From positions 5,710,169 to 5,774,168 of the forward strand of contig OZ025873.1 of assembly GCA_964019415.1 (NCBI GenBank): DNA of 64,000 nucleotides. The letters are read 5' to 3'. Below the pieces are notes generated by a model. It was given only the letters and a program-made list of their open reading frames with translations, did no database searches and was not told the DNA's origin. The stretch comes from Ianthella basta. Taxonomy: Eukaryota > Porifera > Demospongiae > Verongiida > Ianthellidae. The position numbers and the translations under genes were made by a program. This document shows, in pieces, positions 44,861 through 56,600 of the stretch; position 1 is the first letter of the stretch, and each line of letters opens with the position of its first letter.

Positions 44861-45664
44861 TAGAAACATGGATCGCACTTTCATGGAGGACTGACTCAAA
44901 AGTGGTGGTAATTGGGCTTTAAGGCTGAAGCTGTCCCCTTGTGGAACATCTAGCTACTGTTGATTCAAATAGTAGGCTTTTCTCTTTCATAAGTTGTACT
45001 GTTAGGGTGGTTCCTGACAATAGGGTATGAGCGATTTGAGAGATATTATGGTTCATGTGATGGTTACAATCCAAAATGCAATTCCTTCTTTTTGTTCATG
45101 GGATAGCAGACTCAAACAATCCATTTGATTGGCTCTCCTACACTCAATGTGTGCTTCTACCAAACTATAGCTAGCGCAGAAGCTCTAGCTTTGTCATGGT
45201 CAGCATGGTTTACTGGGGTACATATCTTGTGATAGAAATGTGTGCTGTGTCATGGAATCAGGAACTCTGTTGCAGCCTGCAAAATGTATTTGCATGGGTG
45301 ACACTAGAGATTATGGAGCGGATCTGTGAAGAAGTGTTAGCTACGAAATTCTTAAGTTAGCTACGTACGTAGCTAACTTAAGAACTAGCAATCCCGCGAA
45401 AGATAAAGGATAGCTATTGCTGTAGGTGGTAATCCCACACGTTCATACCTGATGTCGCTCGCAGTGTTTCAGCTTCTCCCAAAGGTACTGAGCGATAGTA
45501 ACACAAACTGTCAGTTTCTCCGCGGATGCATACCACTGTGCCTTAATTTGCATGTGGAGTCAAAGCAGCATAGAGTCACAACAGTGCTATTTGCATCGAA
45601 AGAAGTCAGGGCCAGTAACTACGACGCACCTATCCAGCCATTTTTGCCATGGGTGGGGTCTGGC

Positions 45665-45672
45665 TCATGTGA
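45665..45672 (+). promoter_or_regulatory. TCATGTGA E-box upstream of MRH-G
   Basis: Thirty-five bases before the ATG in a type-1 block. Confidence 0.4.
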
Positions 45673-45707
45673 TGGTTAGAAAGTTACCTGATCTACGTAG
45701 TTCAGTC

Positions 45708-48021
45708 ATGAATGGAATGAGTGTCATGAAGCTGTTGCTGGGAGCGTTTCTGTCCTGCGCGGTTCTCTCCGCGGCGGATGTATCCGACCTCAACGCCTGT
45801 ACTTACAAGGCTGACAATGGCGATTTCTTCAACCTATCTGGTGCCATCAAAGGGTGAGGCGCAGTGTACAAAATGGCGGGCCTAAGACCAGTTGTCTGAG
45901 CTGAGAGAGAGAGCGTGTAGAGTGTTTAATGTCTGATTATGTCACTGAATTGCGAATGCTCTAAGACCGAACTGTTTCTATGCTGTTTCACGTTAGGTAT
46001 ACCTACCACAAAGTTAGCTTGTAGCTAGCTAGCTAGCTATTTATATTATGATGAGTGTAGCTAGTATAATATTACACTGTACTACTTGTGTGTACTTAGC
46101 TACATGTGTCCCACTATTTGTTATAGCTACATATGAATGAAAGTGCACCTTACTACTGACAAGATACTGACATGTTATCATGGCATTAATGAAGTTAGTG
46201 TTACACTAATTATACTAAGAACCAACAGGAGCCACAGTGAGATCAGGAGTTACTCCACAGTGTGTTGTTTCCACAGGGGTGAAGGGTATTTTTTTCACCT
46301 GATGCTATCTAAAGTTGAAGACGATGCATACGACTACGACTATCTTGCAGATAAAGCCTTCTTTGGCTTCCAGTTTGATATGTGCAGGAACGTGTCCAAA
46401 GTTATGTATCCCAGCCTCTGCAAGGAAACTGCTCCCGCCTACCTGGTGTGTGTATGTGTTTGCATGCTTTTGTTAGTGCCATGCCCCTGGTCTGCATCAA
46501 TCCTCATGAGAATACAGTACAGTACATACGTAAATGCACACTGTGCTGCAAATTTAGTTGTTGTAACATCTCATTTGACTCACACCTCACCTCAGAGTTT
46601 GACCTATGGTAGCACCATAAGCCGGGAACTGAGCCGTTCAGGTATTGCAGCTACCATATTCACACACATTGCTGTCCTATTTTCATCCCATTTATTCATG
46701 ATTAAAGAAGCTTGTCCAGCTAGGTTGTATCACTGGTAATCATCTCGGAAGTCACTAGCCAAAGACTTGATTCTTTACCAAATGTTTTGGTAGCTGACTG
46801 CTGCCTTCTTCGGTGGACCACTGAAGAAGGCAGCAAGACAGCTGCCAAAACATGTGGTAAAGAATCAAATCTTTGGCTAGTGACTTCAGAGAGAACTACC
46901 TCATTTCTTCACATGTATGTATCCTCTCCTGCACCTTAGTTCACTTATAACTCTGCTGGCAATGTAACAGAATGCAAAGCTTTAGGAAAGTGGACACTGG
47001 GCAGTTTTTTTCCTGTTCCTACCACAATTCAGGCACCTCCGCACTTCCCTTTTCCTCTTCCGAAAGGTATGTATATGTAGTGAAATGTTCACAGTCCCCC
47101 TAACTTAGACATAATGTATTACTGCTACCCTTGCATGCTATAGTACACCGACTAGTTCATGGTTTCACTCTTACTCTAATGTTTAGACAACAGACCATTG
47201 CTAAGGCTATGAGTTCAGTGGGCATGCTCGTTGCTCACTTGGTACTGTTAATGGCACAGGTATAAATAAGTGAGAATGACACAAGAGCACATGAGTGGAA
47301 GTGCTTTTTGATAAAATGCTGCCTGATGAACGCTATAAGTTCAAATTAATTTCTCATACAGTCGTGGAAGTTATTAGGTATACTGAGTTTATGATAGCTT
47401 GATTTTGTTGGAAGATTGAGCACACCAGGGACACCTGTTAATTCAATGCAACATTTTGCCCATCATGGATTTCATTAGGCATGCAAAACTGAGAATAAAA
47501 GAAAAGGTGACCACTTTTATACAAGCACAATGAGCAATGATTGGTCAGTTTTTGTTTAACTATGCTGTGACCAATCAGGTGAATAGAATTGTTTGATCCT
47601 TTACAGGCCTAATTAGGGAGTTCCACACTACTCAGGGTAACCCCAAGTCCATGTTTTTCTTTAGACCCACTGTCCAGTAGCAAACCTCTTGCGAAAGTGT
47701 ACTACATAAAAATATTTCCTTGTAAATACTTCATCTATATTATTAAATTATGCAACTGGCTCTTCCACAATTTTTTTCTTGCAAACATTAAACATTTACA
47801 GTATGTCTTGGATAATGTGTGCAGGTCTTGGACTGGCGTACTTCATGGGTAGCCCTGCGGAGGGAAGTGAGGACATCAATTCTCTCAAGTTTTATTCTGT
47901 CAAGATATACTTGTATTGTGAGCCAGATGATGTTTTCCACCCAGTGTTGGATAATATCAAGACCTATGATGAAGTTAACATTTTTATGTTGACAAAGTAT
48001 GCATGCCAGGTAGTGCCATAG
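45708..48021 (+). CDS. Secreted MRH-like protein, array copy G
   Basis: Exons 45708-45853, 46277-46445, 46940-47066, 47825-48021 (TAG); 212 aa. Exons 1-3 are almost identical to copy F (exon 2 differs by one Met/Leu residue), showing very recent duplication. Exon 4 differs more: GSPAEGSEDINSLKFYSVKI, then C-E-P-D-D-V-F-H-P-V and a C-terminus extended to TKYACQVVP because the stop after the last cysteine is replaced. Signal peptide and six cysteines intact. Intron 2 carries the foldback MITE but not the 1.17-kb repeat of copy F. Confidence 0.68.
46746..46891. mobile_element. Foldback MITE in MRH-G intron 2
   Basis: Arms as in MRH-A and F: GGAAGTCACTAGCCAAAGAC... and inverted ...CTTTGGCTAGTGACTTC, with the inner CTGCTGCCTTCTTC pair. 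Confidence 0.72.
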
Positions 48022-48098
48022 CTTGCAGCTACACTCTAGCTTATATATATAGGTACATTATAATAATTATGACATCATGCTGTATTCCCACTATTATA

Positions 48099-48603
48099 AT
48101 TTGTATAAATAATGAATATTGTAATCCGTGAAGTGGAGCATGCCTCCTTTGTGCCCCTAGTGCTGTCCTGCACCGGTGGAGCAGGTCCCTGTGCAACTAA
48201 CCTTTTCCAAAGGCTGGCAGCCTTGCAAGCCGAGAAGCACCACTCCACCTACAGCATGGTGACGGAATTGCTTCGTTGCTGCCTCAGCTTTGCCCTCTTG
48301 CGATCAGCTATCGCATGCCTCAGGAGTGCACGGTCAACCTATCACCACCCAGGCCGAATCGACATGAGTGCTGTGGACCTTGCAATGTCCGAGGGTTGGG
48401 TGGAGCGCAATTAACTAACGATATTCTGACGATACATCATCTTGTCACTTGCTATTTTTCACTATGTATTCTGACATAATCAATGTTTCATGACATAAAT
48501 TCTACTTATTATTGTATAATATTATACAGTGTGTGTGCTATATTATTGTTATAAATGTTTATAACATACCTATCTAATACATTATTATTATACCTGATAA
48601 TTT
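48099..48603 (+). mobile_element. 5'-truncated LINE 3' end with 16-bp target duplication
   Basis: TATTCCCACTATTATA at 48083-48098 recurs at 48604-48619; F has it once. The frame 48112-48414 includes VEHASFVPLVLSCTGGAG, LFQRLAAL and CLSFALLRSAIACLRSAR, a C-terminal segment common in animal non-LTR retrotransposon ORFs (recollection). Long duplication and 5' truncation fit target-primed reverse transcription. Confidence 0.7.
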
Positions 48604-48999
48604 TATTCCCACTATTATACTAGATAGATTGAACATTTATATCAAGCTGTAATCATTACATGTCATTTGCTATGCACATGTACCATTTACTATATTTGTG
48701 TATGTATACATTTATGTGGATTGAGCTGGAATCAGTGGAATGCATTGTGACATCCATGGCCAATGTGTGCATGCAAGGATCTTTATTTCTCTAATGTTAT
48801 GCTTGCATGCGTATAAGTGTAATGTTTAATACTATGCCATAATTATTATTATTACGTATACACTGTAGTTATGTCATATTATTATTATTATTATTATTAT
48901 TACACTATAGTTCTGTCATTCGACTTTGATGTGTTCAGTATGTGAACACTATCTAAGTTGAACATATGTGATCACATGTTTGCTCCCATAATTATTTCT

Positions 49000-49770
49000 C
49001 TCTGTCTGAGGCAATGCCATGCACGTAGCTCCTCCAGTCCATGTCTACTCCACAGGCTGAGGTCAACTTTCTGTACATCTTGCTGTAGTGTACTTAGCAG
49101 ACATTGCTTGGGCCTTCCTCTTTGAGATCAGCATCTATACCCACTGATATATATCTAAGGCAGCCTGTACAGGTGGTGTAATTGGCAGTCATATAGGCAG
49201 TGGCCTAATTTAAAGTCTTAGTCTAGCGAGTTGCAGATCTACTAATAGAGGGCAGGTTTTGGTGACTCAGTTTGTACAGGGCCTCATTGTTGATGTGGTT
49301 TGACCATCTGTACCATGCAGCCATGGTCCGTAGATGACGCCAGTGGTAGGCACATAATTTCTCAGTAAGGGCAGCAGTCAATCCCCATGTTCCACAACCA
49401 TACAACAAAACAGGGCAGACTAGAGCATTCCAGATTCGAACTTGCAATGGTAGTGATGCACTCACATTAGCAAACAATCCAAGTAGCCGATGGAAGGCCA
49501 CGGTTGCTATCTGCATTCTTCGTGCTGCATCTTCTTTTCCCAGTAGGGATCCTGGTGTTTTCACTTTCCTCTATTCTGTGGCATCATGATGAATGTGTAC
49601 TCGCTGTGTCTTGTCTCCACTGCAATAGTGATGATAAAATGGTAATTCCAACATGTCTAACATCCGTGACTTCTAGATGTGATAGGCTTGTGGACAATAG
49701 GTCAGTGCCATATGCATATATACTGAATTCAACAGGGAACCCAGTGTTTGCATGGTCTTTATAGGGGGAG
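49000..49770 (-). mobile_element. LINE 3' fragment, copy in MRH-G flank
   Basis: Near-identical to 44.04-44.86 kb; minus frame 49223-49564 with KEDAARRMQIATVAFHRLLG, VRIWNALVCPVLLYGCGTWG and RHLRTMAAW. Small indels shift frames. Confidence 0.7.
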
Positions 49771-50459
49771 AGATAGAAACATGGATTGCACGTTCTGGAG
49801 GACTGACTCAAATGTGGTGGCAATTGGGCTTTAAGGCTGAAGCTGTCCCCTTGTGGAACACCTAGCTACTGTTGATTCAAGCGGTAGGCTTTTCTCTTTC
49901 ATAAGTTGTACTCTTAGGGTGGTTCCTGACAAATAGGGTATGAGCGATTTGAGAGATATTATAGTCCTCTCCATTTATGTTTAGTATGTAGCTACTCTAT
50001 ACATACCATTATAAACCTATGTGAGGTCTTCCACCGAGTGTAGATAGAAGTGCAATGATTTATATTAGCATGCAGTTGTGTAAACACAGCCTGGGGATTG
50101 ATAGCTATGAAATATCGCTACATATACACTAAGCTAGCTAACAGCTGTAGCCAGCTATTCACTGATACAGAATGTGTAGTATCTTGCAATAGAGTAGCTA
50201 GCTAGCTAGCTATTGATGAAATCTATTGCAACCTGCAATCTTTGAGCAATTTCAAGCTACACATGTACAGCTAGAGATGCATGTGGTGGAGCAGATCTGA
50301 GGCGATGAGGGTTCATTATTCCATGATAACAGGCCTACTCTGTCAGTTGATGAGTGGAATGTGCGGCCAGGTTTATTATTGCGCAATCGCACGTTTCGCG
50401 AGCCATAACTTGTAAGCGCCCGGAGGCGGAACGAGTCTAGCGCGAAAGGGTGGAGTGCC

Positions 50460-50467
50460 TCACGTGA
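50460..50467 (+). promoter_or_regulatory. TCACGTGA E-box upstream of MRH-H
   Basis: Fifteen bases before the ATG, in a type-2 block (about 50.23-50.48 kb) like MRH-B. Confidence 0.45.
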
Positions 50468-50482
50468 GAAGAAAAGTTGGTC

Positions 50483-52222
50483 ATGCATGGGCTGGGTGGC
50501 ATGAAGCTGTTGTTGGGAGCGTTTCTGTCCTGCGCGGTTCTCTCCGCGGCGGATATCTCCAACCTCACAGCTTGTACTTACAAGGCAGACGATGGCAGTT
50601 CCTTCGACCTTTCTCCTTTGATCAGAGGGTGAGCATTTTACTGAACGTCGCTGGTAATAATGCAGCCTACCAGCTACCTGCGTATGTTTATATACCACAC
50701 GAGCGCAGTGGTATTAGCCTCTTTCGGGTACTTCCAGCGTGTGGGACAGTTAGATAGGAAAATTCTCAGTGCCACATTATTTGTATGCATTGAAACAAGC
50801 TTTTGCAGTTTCAAGTCACGACTAGCTAGCTAAGTCTGCCTGTATACAGCTATTGCTAATTGTGAGTATATGTGTTTCTTGTGTTCAAAACTCTTCCGGT
50901 GTTCAGTTATTGGGTGTACATGTTGGTGTGAAAGTGCAACCAGTAGCTGTTGATGTAGTATACTGGTTATCATATGAGCAATGGGTAATCATACACTTGT
51001 TCCCTTCTGTGCAGGGGTGAAGGGTACATTTGGAACCAGACTGTATATGATGTTGGAGGTGATGAATACATCAACACAAAATTTTCAGGCGAGGTTATGT
51101 TTGGCTTTCAGATGGACATGTGCAGAAATGTGTCCAAAGTAGCGTATCCCAGCCTCTGCAAAGAAGCTGCTCCTGCCTACCTGGTGTGTGTATGTGTTTG
51201 CATGCATTCATAAGTGCACGATGTCCCCGCCACATTGTCTTGAGGATTTGTGTTTGTTGGTGTATTGATATGTGTATACTTTATCATGTGGCACTTCATA
51301 TAGTTGCACTCTCTCGTATTCCACCCCATGAGCTCAAATATATGTGCCATATCCCCTGCACCTCAGTTCACCTTTGACTCTTCTGGCAAAGTGGCAACTT
51401 GCAATGCATTGGGAGATTGGAGGCTGGGCAAGTTTTATCCCGTTCCAAGCAAGACTGGTATGCTGTAATGGTAGTCGTAGTAGTAAGTAATATCTTTCAC
51501 TTAAGATACTGTACTCCATCACTACATGATGGATGCACAGTTGTGGGTACAATTAATAAATATAGTATATGCTGTGCCACTCCCAAGATGTGTGTTGCTT
51601 TACTTTTTATGTTATAATGTGTAGCTACTGCCTGTGTGTAGCTATAGTGTGCAGCTATGCTTATGCTTTTATAGCAATTGGGCCTTGATTTGTCCTATGA
51701 TATTGACTCTATTGCTGCTACCCTTGATAAGTCACCGACCCCAGTACTTACAGTCTACAAAGGAATGGTGCTAAAGGCTATGCCTTATTGCACAATTCAG
51801 TAAGCATACTTAAAATTTAAGGTTTAATGGCACAAGTATGCTTTAGTGGGTGTGACATGATAGTACAAGAGTACAGTGAAATGCTGTCTAATGAATGTAA
51901 TCATATGTATTTATACCATAGTGTGTCAGAGCTCATACTGTCACTACCTTGATATGAAAATAGCACCCTTGTAAACAACACTAGCTCAATTGTACTCATG
52001 CATAGCTTGGAATAACCTCACCCTGTGCTCGACTTGACACCTGTAGGTCTGTATCTGGCGTATTTCATGGGTAGCTCTGTGGATGGTGGTGATGACAACC
52101 GATATGCCATCAGGATTTACTGCATCTGTGAGAAGGATACCACAATCACTGTGGAGTTGGAGCATATCAAAACCTTCAATGAAGCCCATATCCGAGTGAT
52201 GACCAAGTATGCATGTGCCTAA
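50483..52222 (+). CDS. Secreted MRH-like protein, array copy H (most divergent)
   Basis: Exons 50483-50628, 51015-51183, 51367-51457, 52047-52222 (TAA); 193 aa. The signal peptide is the same as in the others, but the mature protein differs: ACTYKADDGSSFDLSPLIRG, which is the classic F-D-L-S-P-L of MRH domains, then GEGYIWNQTVYDVGGDEYIN. Exon 3 has the shortest loop (KFYPVPSKTG). Exon 4 has GSSVDGGDDNRYAIRIYCIC and VMTKYACA. All six cysteines are kept (IYCIC supplies one more). Its direct exon 3 to exon 4 junction in a short intron confirms the four-exon model for the whole family. Introns are mostly free of the elements seen in other copies. Confidence 0.7.
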
Positions 52223-53208
52223 GCACTGTTGCTGTAGACATAATAGCCCATATAGTACTGGCCCACTTAGGGGGAGTTGCAGTTGTTTACTATAAGCATG
52301 CATGTATTGCATGTAGGAATAGGTACGTATGTGTCACCTGCAGCTGTACATGTGTAGCTGAATATATACTACAGCTAGCTGACTGAGTACACTCATTGGT
52401 CATGAGTTTCTAGCTAGCTATTGCAGGCTGTATACATATGTCTATTATATTATATATATGTTATGCGCATACCTCCAACCTATACTGCTACAACTGCATA
52501 GACACCTAGATCTCCATATAGCATACATATATAATTATAGCTGACTTAAAGAAATTTAGAGGCTGCATGCTCTAAGCTAATGTATGTCTGCCAAATTTAT
52601 GATGGCATATAATAGCTGCATAAGTGGCCATGTATGCATGTGACAGTGCATGGCTGGGAAGAACACATGCAGCAAATTTATATACATAATGCATGCAGCT
52701 AGCTGCAGCTGCATATGGCAAGTGCACTATATAGCTAGCTGTGGCCATAGGATCGAGGGCATATATTATACATCTTTATAGTGCTGCACTACTATACCAT
52801 ATACATGTTCATGCATGATCTGCATTAATTTCACTTAATCTCATTGAATGTATACATACTGATTCAATGGTCTCATGTAGCCAAGACTGCTTCTCCCCTC
52901 CATTAACTTTACACTCTGATGTCAACAGTCGCAATATCACTAGCAGCTAGCCACAGATCCAGATAAACAGATGATAGGGGCGGGGCTATATGAGACTATA
53001 TACTGCACTAAATGGGTATGTGATCCAAACCTTATAATTTGCAATATTTACTGTAGAAAACGTCACAACAGCAACAGCAAAAAGATTGATAGGGCAAGTA
53101 ACAGCACTTAGTCTATCAAACGTATGTCGTACTATATACTACATATACAATGTGTTATGCAAGAGATAATATAACTTCTTTGTTCACCATCACTGAGCAT
53201 GCGTATAG
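52223..53208. other. Convergent intergenic region
   Basis: Between the 3' ends of MRH-H (+) and the receptor gene (-). AT-rich with many TAGCTAGC motifs; no gene or clear polyadenylation signal recognised. Confidence 0.5.
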
Positions 53209-53604
53209 TTAGTGCTTCTTCTCAAAATCAAAGTCTTCAAAAGTAGGCCAAGGAATGCTGTCAAAGTCTACCTCCTTTGTACCAGCATTTGGGTACACTT
53301 TACCAGATGCAGAGCTGTCTTCAATGGTCCTCTCCAGTGTTGAGGACACATCGTTGTGCAGGCTGAGGGGGTTCATCACTACCATCTGATCTGTATCCAA
53401 ATGAATATCACCTGCTGCAATTATATCTTCTCTGGACTTCTTATCCTTATACCTACAATAATATAGAAGTATATGTGTAGCTATAGTATCATATTTAACT
53501 GATTGCGTTTGAACACAGCAGTAGTCATCTCTGAACCCACGTGAATGCAATATGGAGCATTGTGGGTGAACAATTAAGCTGTCTGCAGTGACTCAAACAT
53601 GCAT

Positions 53605-53648
<44 letters not shown>

Positions 53649-56600
53649 AGAAAACCATAATACCATAGACACAAAATAATAAGCACAAACTAGACTCAGG
53701 CTTGGCCATAATTACATGCACAAAGTACTACTAAACATGCCACTGTAAGGTATAAAAACCTCGTTACTATTACCCACACTGCGTATACGGTGGATGCTTG
53801 TTTCAAGATCAAAACACCCCTTTCACATGGACAGTGCTAACTTAAGCTGGATTAAATCTGGATTCATTCATATTCCTTTTAGTGACAATTGGGAATAATT
53901 CAATTCAACATTTAGGTTCTAACTTGCTCGTGACGAGATGGTTTTGACCTATAGTTCTCCAGGAGATGGTGTGCACTAAATACATCTGGTAGACAAAATT
54001 AATAGGCATGTGGCTGGCCAAACTATTTGCAAAGGACCTATATACTTGAAACAGAAAATCAAAGAGATATCACCTTTGGCAAGGTTGAGGGTGAGAAGGG
54101 TAGTAGTAATATGCGAGATGGCCAGATTCCCACTTAGAACCTAGTCTCGCGAAGCCAGACCACCATTTTGGTCACCCGCAGACTCCGCATTCCCAAAAGA
54201 CGGTCTGGAGACTAGCTCCCTCTTCTTGTTATGGCAGTCCACCAGAAGTTTGAACCATTGGTAATTGATGACCCCATATTTGGGCACGACGTTAGCCAAT
54301 TGCCACGTCTTTCAGTTTGAGGTTGCCGTCGTTCACAGAAAGCAGTACACAGTCAGAATCGTCTTATCCGCATTCCCTAGCCTCGTCTGCATCGTGAATG
54401 ATGTCTTCAGTCGTCCCACCTCTCCTGTGTCACAGTGAGTAGACGTATGAAGCTCCTTACCCTGTTTTCTTTGCATGTGCACATTGAAATCGACTTCTAG
54501 CTGCTTTCACTCAGCTTCTGACTGCAGGTACAGTAGTCGTTGGTGCAATATGGTAACAGATTGTGTTGTCGACCGTCTGCATCGATCTACTGTAAGTCTT
54601 GTGAAAGTCATGGCGATTGGTTAACCTCACGCCCAAATATGGGCTCATCAATTACCAACAATCCGAACTTCCGGAGGACGAGAGGAAGTTAGTCTCCAGG
54701 CCGTCTTTTGGGGGGGGGGGGGGGGGGGGGGCGGAGTCTGTGTGTGACCAAAATGGTGGTCAGGCTACACAAGACTACTTAGAACCATCAGACTCTGAGA
54801 TTTTACACTTCATACTGCTGCCTTAGTTCAGGCAAGCATAGTCCTTCAAGTGCAGTGATAAAAGTGATGAAAGTAGCTGGCTGTACGCAAATGTTATACC
54901 TCAACTTTGCACCCAATTGTAAGGTCAAAAACCTGTGTCCAACCCAGACTTAGTCTGAATAGCAAGCCCAGATTAAGTGGTTGTGTGAAGGGGGTGAAGC
55001 AGTGCTGGTAACAACATGCTCTGTACCTTACCTTATTACTAATACAACTATGACTACAAAGACTACCACCAACACGAGGATGACAACCACTGGAACAGCA
55101 ATAGCAGGGTAGACATAAACTGGTAGGCCTGATGATGAAGCAGACGTTGCAGATACTTGCATTGGCACCTGTAGTGAAAGTGGATATGAGGAATAGGAAA
55201 ATGGTCTCACAGTCACACTAACTAGCACTGACCGAAGTACCTTCCCATGTCAGTTACAGGGCTTACTTCAGTGTATATATGGTCTATATAGTTAGCATTT
55301 GGTTGCACCTTGTGTCAATGGAGAGCTATATTTCTACAACATACGTACAAGACCCAAACAGTGCATTAGTGATGGTTCTGACTAGCACTTGTGCACCTAG
55401 GTGTCATGTACATAACAGGGACGATCATGCAATGCTAGTGCTTAGGGGATTGAGGAATTATGTCCGTTAAATTCACTCCTTGATGTATTCTTGCTGTTTG
55501 GTAATGTGCAAATGGCAAGTGACAAGTCTGTCAGTGTTCTTCTGCAAACCACCTGAGTGATTTGGATCTCTTACCTGACATTAGTTGATGCAGGAAACCT
55601 ACACTTTCACATCAAATCTCCAACAGCTACTTCTCGTATTTGGTGATGACTGGGTAACTGGAGTCTGTAACCAGTGCATATTGCTTTATAGATCCTGTTT
55701 CCATTGTAACGTGCATCTAAACAATGATTCTAAATCTCAGAGAGGCATTCCAATTGCTTAACATGTGATTACAAATCCCGTAGATGTACGTGGCGGGCAG
55801 AGTGTGTGTGACAATAAATCCCATACTGATATGTTGCGAGCAGAGTGCGCATGAAGCCTATGTGATGTCATCACAGCCATTTTGCATCTGCTGTAATATG
55901 TGCTTGTTGCTACAAACTATTCATTCACTTCTCGTCGAATGGCCTCCTTACAAAGTAGGATCATGGGCAGATGGCAAAGAAGTGTAATGAGAAGGTTCAC
56001 GGGTGCTGGAAAATTCTACTATTGGGCTCCCACATTGGCGTCGGTTAGCAGTGACACAGAGATCGTCAAGAAGAGGTAGGGAAAATGATTTTGAATGGAT
56101 TAGAGAGTAGTTTTTAGGTGTATATTACTTAAATGCCACCCAATTGATGTCTGTGAGGATTTAGATGACTCAGCGCTCGCGATCGGGCACTTCGCACCCT
56201 CGAGCTTCATGCTCTAAATCTCACAGACCTCTTGGAGGACATTTAATCCTTTACTCCCAATAGACTGTTTTAACAGTCATATTGTGCATACACCTAAACT
56301 ACGAATGACCATTTAACAGTCATTCCGGATAAGATTCGTTTTGGGAGCTTTACTGCCAACTAGAAGGGCAGCGTCGTTTTTTTACTGACTTCATTTACTT
56401 ACCAAGGGTATATTTACAATGTACAAGCAGAACTGAAGACTCAGTCAACTTTCAGTTTGCAAAATCGCATCGCTTCCCCACACTGTAAGAGTATGTGATA
56501 TCTCAAGTCCATCATTGAACTAAAGGGCAGTTTTCATGCTCATGGCAAGCCTGGCGGCCATGGAACAATGAACTGAGACAGAAATGCTTCCAGTGAGCCA

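Noticed and set aside
50252..50698. 148-codon minus-strand frame
   Set aside because: Antisense shadow of MRH-H exon 1 and its upstream block.
52986..53140. Extra receptor exon downstream of the stop
   Set aside because: No membrane-span or conserved coding pattern on the minus strand after the tail stop at 53209-53211.
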